In this document: in pieces, positions 14,533 through 19,304 of the stretch | How the letters are laid out: the number at the start of each line of letters is the position of its first letter | Numbering within the stretch: the stretch's first letter is position 1 | Source of the DNA: an uncultured Pseudomonas sp. | Lineage (GTDB): Bacteria > Pseudomonadota > Gammaproteobacteria > Pseudomonadales > Pseudomonadaceae | Reading direction: 5' to 3' | Assembly (NCBI GenBank): GCA_943914515.1 | Contig: CALUCI010000096.1 | Span: 1 to 19,304 of the forward strand | Length of the DNA stretch: 19,304 nucleotides | The notes under the pieces: generated by a model | The model's database searches: none | What the model saw: only the letters and a program-made list of their open reading frames with translations | Told to the model about the DNA's origin: nothing | Made by a program: the position numbers and the translations under genes

Positions 14533-14538
14533 ACCTCC
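14533..14538 (-). promoter_or_regulatory. Strong ribosome binding site deciding the cheY start
   Basis: GGAGGT on the minus strand, 4 nt before the TTG at 14528 and 16 nt before the ATG at 14516. The spacing favours the TTG start, which adds four residues (M-N-K-D) to the commonly drawn N-terminus. Confidence 0.75.
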
Positions 14539-14551
14539 AAGCAGTCTTTAA

Positions 14552-14571
14552 CGCGCTCAGCGCTGAACGCG
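14552..14571 (-). repeat. Inverted repeat in the cheY leader
   Basis: On the minus strand CGCGTTCAGC then GCTGAGCGCG: a 20-nt near-perfect palindrome (one G-U wobble in RNA) 13 bp before the cheY ribosome site. It is followed by TTAAAGA, not a T run, so intrinsic termination after fliA is doubtful. It could be a leader hairpin or a protein-binding site. The remaining part of the 92-bp fliA-cheY gap shows no clear FliA or sigma-54 promoter to my eye. Confidence 0.5.
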
Positions 14572-14620
14572 CATTCAATCAATTCGGCACCACGGTGTTG
14601 CGACTGCATCGGACCTGCGC

Positions 14621-15361
14621 TCAACGCGCCCGCCACTCCCCCAGCCGACCGCGCAGACGGGCCGCGCACTGGCTATGCAACTGGCTGACACGCGATTCGC
14701 TGACCCCCAGGACCTCACCGATTTCCTTGAGGTTCAGCTCTTCGTCGTAGTACAGGGCCAACACCAGACGCTCACGCTCGGGCAGGTTGGCAATGGCATC
14801 GGCCAACGCTGCCTGAAAACGCTCGTCTTCCAGATCGCGAGAAGGCTCGAGCTGGGCACTGGCGCCGTCCTCGTGCAGGCCTTCATGTTCGCCGTCCTGC
14901 AACAGGTCGTCGAAACTGAACAGGCGACTGCCCAAGGTATCGTTCAAAATCCCGTAGTAATCATCGAGACTCAATTGAAGTTCGGCAGCAACCTCGTGAT
15001 CTTTAGCGTCACGGCCGGTTTTTGCCTCAATTGCACGAATCGCGTCGCTGACCATGCGGGTATTGCGGTGTACCGAGCGAGGCGCCCAGTCACCCTTGCG
15101 TACTTCGTCGAGCATGGCGCCACGGATACGGATACCGGCATAGGTCTCGAAACTGGCACCCTTGCTCGAGTCGTACTTGTTGGCGACTTCGAGCAGGCCG
15201 ATCATGCCGGCCTGAATCAGATCCTCCACCTGCACACTGGCCGGCAAACGCGCCAGCAGGTGGTAGGCGATGCGCTTGACCAGCGGCGCATAACGCTCGA
15301 TCAGTTCATATTGGGCGTCACGTGAGGCCTTGCTGTACATCCGATAACCGCTCGCGCTCAT
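14621..15361 (-). CDS. fliA: FliA, flagellar sigma-28 factor
   Basis: Alternative sigma factor of 246 residues that directs late flagellar and chemotaxis genes. Region 2 is clear (YAPLVKRIAYHLLARLP about 24-40, then VEDLIQAGMIGLLEVANKYD and SFETYAGIRIRGAMLDEVR), the KGDWAPRS stretch (89-96) is typical of sigma-28, and region 4 has the helix-turn-helix LKEIGEVLGVSESRVSQLHS near 211-230. The ATG at 15359-15361 overlaps the fleN stop by 4 bp (ATGA), so FliA and FleN are translationally coupled. It is normally held by the anti-sigma FlgM, which is not in this window. Downstream is a 92-bp gap before cheY. Confidence 0.97.
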   Translation of the reverse strand: MSASGYRMYSKASRDAQYELIERYAPLVKRIAYHLLARLPASVQVEDLIQAGMIGLLEVANKYDSSKGASFETYAGIRIRGAMLDEVRKGDWAPRSVHRNTRMVSDAIRAIEAKTGRDAKDHEVAAELQLSLDDYYGILNDTLGSRLFSFDDLLQDGEHEGLHEDGASAQLEPSRDLEDERFQAALADAIANLPERERLVLALYYDEELNLKEIGEVLGVSESRVSQLHSQCAARLRGRLGEWRAR

Positions 15362-16191
15362 AGCACAGGTCCCGCACTGGTAGGTTGCACCAGACGTTCG
15401 ACGAAAAACTCCAGATGACCACGCGGGTTGGCCGGCAGCGGCCAGCTATCGACCTTCTGGGCAATAGCCTTGAAAGCCAGCGCGCACTTGGAACGCGGGA
15501 AGGCTTCATAGACCGCTCGCTGCTTTTGCACGGCCTTGCGCACACATTCGTCGTAGGGCACAGCGCCGACGTATTGTAGGGCTACATCGAGGAAGCGATC
15601 CGTGACCTTGGTCAACTTGGCGAACAGATTGCGGCCTTCCTGCGGGCTCTGCGCCATGTTGGCCAGCACGCGGAAGCGGTTCATGCCGTAATCGCGATTG
15701 AGCAGCTTGATCAGGGCGTAGGCGTCGGTGATCGAGGTCGGTTCGTCGCATACCACCAGCAGCACTTCCTGGGCGGCGCGAACGAAACTGACCACCGACT
15801 CGCCGATACCTGCGGCAGTGTCGATGACCAGCACGTCGAGGTTGTCGCCGATCTCGCTGAACGCCTGGATCAGGCCGGCATGCTGGGCAGGCGCAAGATG
15901 CACCATGCTCTGGGTGCCCGAGGCGGCCGGCACGATGCGCACCCCGCCAGGGCCTTGCAGAAGCACGTCGCGCAACTCGCAACGGCCTTCGATGACGTCG
16001 GCCAGGGTGCGTTTTGGGGTGAGCCCGAGCAGTACGTCGACATTGGCCAGGCCAAGGTCGGCGTCCAGCAGCATGACGCGGCGACCAAGCTCAGCCAGTG
16101 CCAGCGACAGATTCACCGACACGTTGGTCTTGCCAACGCCACCTTTGCCGCCGGTCACGGCGATCACCTGTACGGGATGCATGCTACCCAT
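15358..16191 (-). CDS. fleN: FleN (FlhG), flagellar number regulator, MinD-like ATPase
   Basis: P-loop ATPase of 277 residues that limits the number of flagella, in Pseudomonas by binding and inhibiting the master activator FleQ. The deviant Walker A GGKGGVGKT is at residues 14-22, the switch region LLDADLGLANVDVL at 41-54 and Walker B VLVIDTAAG near 121-129. A second in-frame ATG lies 3 codons in (at 16180-16182); the first is preferred because AAGG stands about 12 nt upstream and the family keeps the longer N-terminus. A 120-bp gap separates it from flhF, and it overlaps fliA by 4 bp. Together with FlhF it sets polar single or few flagella. Confidence 0.96.
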   Translation of the reverse strand: MGSMHPVQVIAVTGGKGGVGKTNVSVNLSLALAELGRRVMLLDADLGLANVDVLLGLTPKRTLADVIEGRCELRDVLLQGPGGVRIVPAASGTQSMVHLAPAQHAGLIQAFSEIGDNLDVLVIDTAAGIGESVVSFVRAAQEVLLVVCDEPTSITDAYALIKLLNRDYGMNRFRVLANMAQSPQEGRNLFAKLTKVTDRFLDVALQYVGAVPYDECVRKAVQKQRAVYEAFPRSKCALAFKAIAQKVDSWPLPANPRGHLEFFVERLVQPTSAGPVL

Positions 16192-16311
16192 GTTTGTTCT
16201 TTACCTTGTCTTGCTTAGACCGAGGCCACATGACTGGCTGCCTCTGAAACATCCGAGAAATGCTTGGCAGACCATGTGATGTAGGTACTTTGCAACGAAT
16301 ACATATTCACC
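16192..16311 (-). promoter_or_regulatory. flhF-fleN intergenic region, possible internal promoter
   Basis: This 120-bp gap is the largest within the minus-strand block and so the likeliest place for an internal start of fleN-fliA transcription. I find no convincing sigma-70, sigma-54 or FliA boxes in it. An imperfect hairpin, GAGGC/GCCTC with an inner GCCA/TGGC, lies at 16222-16244. The function is only suggested by the gap. Confidence 0.25.
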
Positions 16312-17625
16312 TCAGCCGACACGCTTGCCGTCACTGTGGTACAGATCGGCGAACATATCGGCCATGGCCTCTTCGCTGGGATCGTCCTGCATCTGCACGC
16401 TGACCGCGCGGCTCACCAACTGGTGGCGCCGTGGCAGGTGCAGGTCGTCAGGAATGCGTGGCCCATCGGTGAGATAGGCCACCGGCAATTCGTGACTGAT
16501 GGCCAGGCTCAGGACTTCGCCCAAGCTGGCGGTTTCATCGAGTTTGGTCAGGATGCAACCGGCCAGGCCGCAGCGTTTGTAGCTGTGGTAGGCAGCGGTC
16601 AGCACCTGCTTCTGGCTGGTGGTTGCCAGCACCAGGTAGTTCTTCGACTGGATGCCACGTCCGGCCAGGGTTTCCAGTTGCATGCGCAGAGCCGGGTCAC
16701 TGGCCTGCAGGCCGGCGGTATCGATCAGCACCACGCGCTTGCGCAGCAGCGGTTCCAGCGCCTGGGCCAGCGACTGGCCGGGATCGACGTGGGTTACCGA
16801 AACATTGAGGATGCGCCCAAGGGTCTTCAGTTGCTCCTGGGCACCGATACGGAAGCTGTCCATGCTGACCAGCGCCATGTTGTGCGCGCCGTACTTGAGT
16901 ACGTAGCGGGCAGCCAGCTTGGCCAGCGTGGTGGTCTTGCCCATGCCGGCCGGTCCGACCATGGCGATCACACCGCCCTCTTCGATCGGTTCGGCTTCCG
17001 GCACCTGGATCATGCGCGCAAGGTGCGCCAGCAACATCCGCCAGCCGTGACGCGGGTCTTCGATTTCAGCGGTCAGCTCAAGCAGTTCACGGGCCAGCGG
17101 ACCGGACAGACCGATACGCTGCAGGCGGCGCCAGAGATTGGCCTGGTGCGGCTTGCAACCCTGCAGTTGGGTCCAGGCCAGGGATCCCAGCTGGACTTCG
17201 AGCAGTTCGCGCAGACCGGACAGCTCGGAACGCATCGAATCGAACAGGCGTTGATCAACCGGCGCCACGGCAGGCGCGACAGGCGCCTGCGGCAGTTCTT
17301 CCTGGCGCGGCTCGACCAGCGGCTCGGAAGCGGTCAGCGGCAGGCCGGCGAACAACTGCCGATTGCCGGTATCGCTCTCGTTGCGGCTGCTCAGTTCGGC
17401 CTGGGCGGTGGCGATCTTCGACTGGGTCTTGCGCAGCTCGTCTTCCAGCTCCACGTTGGGAACCCGCGGCGATAGGGCAGAAAGCTTGTAGTCCAGCGCA
17501 GCCGTCAGCTCGACACCGCCAGCAATCCGTCGGTTGCCGATGATGGCGGCATCAGCCCCCAGCTCATCACGAACCAGCTTCATGGCTTGACGCATATCGG
17601 CGGCGAAAAAACGCTTAACTTGCAT
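16312..17625 (-). CDS. flhF: FlhF, SRP-type GTPase for polar flagellar placement
   Basis: Signal-recognition-particle-type GTPase of 437 residues that places the flagellum at the pole. The N-terminal B domain begins QVKRFFAADMRQAM and includes a low-complexity Glu/Gln/Pro-rich part (about 60-125). The NG domain covers about 130-437: P-loop GPAGMGKTTT (224-233), MDSFRIGAQEQL (255-266), DTAG (302-305) and TKLDE (360-364) are all intact. The ATG at 17623-17625 comes 11 bp after the flhA stop, with GAGG overlapping that stop as ribosome site. FleN, its usual partner, follows. Confidence 0.97.
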   Translation of the reverse strand: MQVKRFFAADMRQAMKLVRDELGADAAIIGNRRIAGGVELTAALDYKLSALSPRVPNVELEDELRKTQSKIATAQAELSSRNESDTGNRQLFAGLPLTASEPLVEPRQEELPQAPVAPAVAPVDQRLFDSMRSELSGLRELLEVQLGSLAWTQLQGCKPHQANLWRRLQRIGLSGPLARELLELTAEIEDPRHGWRMLLAHLARMIQVPEAEPIEEGGVIAMVGPAGMGKTTTLAKLAARYVLKYGAHNMALVSMDSFRIGAQEQLKTLGRILNVSVTHVDPGQSLAQALEPLLRKRVVLIDTAGLQASDPALRMQLETLAGRGIQSKNYLVLATTSQKQVLTAAYHSYKRCGLAGCILTKLDETASLGEVLSLAISHELPVAYLTDGPRIPDDLHLPRRHQLVSRAVSVQMQDDPSEEAMADMFADLYHSDGKRVG

Positions 17626-17636
17626 AACCCACTACC

Positions 17637-19304
17637 TCAGCCGTTGGGGCCTACTGTGGCAACGATGGTGACTTGCTTGTTGTCAGGTATTTCCTGATAC
17701 GCCAAAACATGCAAATTCGGTACGGCAAGGCGGCCAAAGCGCGACAGCATTGCCCGGATCGGTCCCGCCACCAGCAAGATGGCCGGCTGCCCCTGCATCT
17801 CCTGACGCTGGGCAGCCTCGATCAGCGAACGCTGAAGCTTTTCAGCCATGCTCGGCTCAAGAAGAACACCATCTTCCTGACCCTGCCCGGCCCTTTGCAG
17901 ACTATTGAGCAAAATCTGTTCCAACCTTGGTTCAAGGGTGATCACAGGAAGCTCGGACTCAGTGCCGACAATGCTTTGCACGATAGCGCGACACAATCCG
18001 ACGCGGACCGCAGCCACCAGCGCGGCGGTATCTTGACTCTTGCCGGCATTGTTCGCGATCGACTCGGCAATGCTACGGATATCCCTGACAGGAACCTGTT
18101 CCGAGAGCAGGGCCTGGAGCACCTTGAGCAAGCCCGAGAGCGACAGCACGCCAGGCACGATTTCCTCGGCCAGCTTCGGCGACCCCTTGGCCAGAACCTG
18201 CAGCAGTTGCTGCACTTCTTCGTGGCCGATCAGTTCGTGGCAGTGCTTGTAGAGAATCTGGTTGAGGTGCGTGGCAACCACGGTACTGGCATCGACCACG
18301 GTGTAGCCCAGCGACTGCGCCTGGCTGCGCTGGGCGACGTCGATCCAGACGGCTTCCAGGCCGAATGCCGGGTCGCGGGCGGCAATGCCGTTGAGCGTGC
18401 CGAACACTTGGCCGGGGTTGATGGCCATCTCGCGCTCCGGAAAGATCTCCGCTTCGGCCAGGATCACTCCCATCAGGGTCAGGCGGTAGGTACTCGGAGC
18501 CAGGTCGAGGTTGTCGCGGATATGCACGGTGGGCATCAGAAAGCCCAGGTCCTGGGACAGCTTCTTGCGCACGCCCTTGATCCGCGCCAGCAGTTGTCCG
18601 CCCTGGTTGCGGTCGACCAATGGAATCAGGCGATAGCCCACTTCCAGGCCGATCATGTCGATCGGGGTAACGTCATCCCAGCCCAGTTCCTTGGTTTCGG
18701 CAGCGCGCTGTGGCGACGGCAGCAGGTCCTGCTGGCGCTGAACCTCCTGCGCAGCCTTGACCTTGACCTGGTTCTGCTTCTTCCACACCAGGTAGGCACC
18801 GCCGCCCGCCATCACGCCGAGGCTGAGGAAGGCCACGTGCGGCATGCCCGGCACCAGCCCCATGACGATCATGATCGCCGCGGATACCGCCAGTGCCTTC
18901 GGCGAATCGAACATCTGCCGGTTGATCTGCTTGCCCATGTCTTCCGATCCGGAAGCACGGGTCACCATGATCGCCGCAGCGGTGGACAGCAGCAGCGATG
19001 GCAGTTGCGCCACCAAACCGTCACCGATGGTCAACAGCGCGTAGACCCGGCCGGCGTCGCCGAAGGTCATGCCGTGCTGGATCATGCCGATGGCCATACC
19101 ACCGATCAGGTTGATGAAGAGGATCAGCAGACCGGCGATGGCATCACCGCGCACGAACTTGCTGGCACCGTCCATGGAACCGTAGAACTCGGCTTCCTGA
19201 GCCACTTCGGCGCGGCGCGCCTTGGCCTGGTTCTGATCGATCAGGCCGGCGTTGAGGTCGGCGTCGATCGCCATCTGCTTGCCGGGCATGGCGTCGAGGG
19301 TGAA
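17637..19304 (-). CDS. flhA: FlhA, flagellar export gate protein (partial, cut by right edge)
   Basis: Inner-membrane export gate of the flagellar type III secretion system. The visible 555 residues are the C-terminal part of a protein normally near 700; the frame stays open to the edge, so the true start lies outside. The first visible residues, FTLDAMPGKQMAIDADLNAG, are the FHIPEP family signature. Then come transmembrane segments (AIAGLLILFINLIGGMAIGM, and further hydrophobic stretches near visible residues 85-115, 135-150 and 155-170) and the large cytoplasmic domain that forms the nonameric ring and docks chaperone-substrate complexes. It is followed by flhF after 11 bp. Confidence 0.97.
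   Translation of the reverse strand, partial: FTLDAMPGKQMAIDADLNAGLIDQNQAKARRAEVAQEAEFYGSMDGASKFVRGDAIAGLLILFINLIGGMAIGMIQHGMTFGDAGRVYALLTIGDGLVAQLPSLLLSTAAAIMVTRASGSEDMGKQINRQMFDSPKALAVSAAIMIVMGLVPGMPHVAFLSLGVMAGGGAYLVWKKQNQVKVKAAQEVQRQQDLLPSPQRAAETKELGWDDVTPIDMIGLEVGYRLIPLVDRNQGGQLLARIKGVRKKLSQDLGFLMPTVHIRDNLDLAPSTYRLTLMGVILAEAEIFPEREMAINPGQVFGTLNGIAARDPAFGLEAVWIDVAQRSQAQSLGYTVVDASTVVATHLNQILYKHCHELIGHEEVQQLLQVLAKGSPKLAEEIVPGVLSLSGLLKVLQALLSEQVPVRDIRSIAESIANNAGKSQDTAALVAAVRVGLCRAIVQSIVGTESELPVITLEPRLEQILLNSLQRAGQGQEDGVLLEPSMAEKLQRSLIEAAQRQEMQGQPAILLVAGPIRAMLSRFGRLAVPNLHVLAYQEIPDNKQVTIVATVGPNG

Noticed and set aside
16255..16285. Possible sigma-54 promoter before fleN (GG and GC near 16263-16275)
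   Set aside because: The spacing between GG and GC is 8 rather than 10 bases, and the TGGCAC/TTGC pattern is not matched.
16336..17475. A 379-residue open frame on the plus strand, opposite flhF
   Set aside because: It is antisense to a complete FlhF with all GTPase motifs, is His/Gln-rich, and shows no recognisable domain.

Overview
The window is a GC-rich, densely packed chromosomal segment that reads as a non-aeruginosa Pseudomonas (P. putida / P. fluorescens type). The evidence is the protein families, their order (flhA-flhF-fleN-fliA-cheY-cheZ-cheA-cheB-motC-motD-parC-parP-cheW-DUF2802), and an inverted pair of REP elements of the Pseudomonas 'GTAGGAGCGG...CCGCGAGG' type. The genus call is confident; the species cannot be set from this window alone.

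Layout. (1) 1-3419, minus strand: a cytochrome c maturation operon transcribed ccmA-ccmB-ccmC-ccmD-ccmE-ccmF. Most junctions are 4-bp start/stop overlaps, and ccmF runs off the left edge. (2) 3420-3608: a divergent intergenic region, the only place where both flanking transcripts can begin. (3) 3609-5521, plus strand: a two-gene unit, a FliK-family hook-length protein followed by a small FlhB-C-terminus-like protein without the NPTH autocleavage motif. (4) 5515-5588: a REPIN-like palindrome between convergent genes, which also supplies the stop codon of the FlhB-like gene. (5) 5606-19304, minus strand: the flagellar/chemotaxis block, transcribed from flhA (cut by the right edge) leftwards to the DUF2802 gene.

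How it works together. FlhA is the export gate of the flagellar type III secretion system. FlhF (SRP-type GTPase) and FleN (MinD-type ATPase) set the place and number of polar flagella. FliA is the flagellar sigma factor. CheA, CheW, CheB, CheY and CheZ form the chemotaxis signalling core. MotC/MotD is a stator pair. ParC (ParA-like ATPase) and ParP (CheW-domain adaptor) place chemotaxis arrays at the pole. The FliK/FlhB-like pair belongs to hook-length and export-specificity control. The ccm genes mature c-type cytochromes at the periplasmic face of the inner membrane and have no direct functional link to motility.

I see no clearly undescribed multi-gene system: almost every gene has a well-known family. 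The most interesting non-textbook signals are a fourfold acidic 'ITDxEFExLLDxL' motif in the CheA linker that resembles CheY-docking peptides, including the C-terminus of CheZ in this window; a terminator-like double hairpin just before cheW with no room for a downstream promoter; the FliK/FlhB-like pair lacking the cleavage site; and a strong GGAGGT site that points to a TTG start for cheY. No RNA genes, insertion sequences, CRISPR arrays or prophage genes were seen, and no stretch of more than 300 bases lacks a gene.
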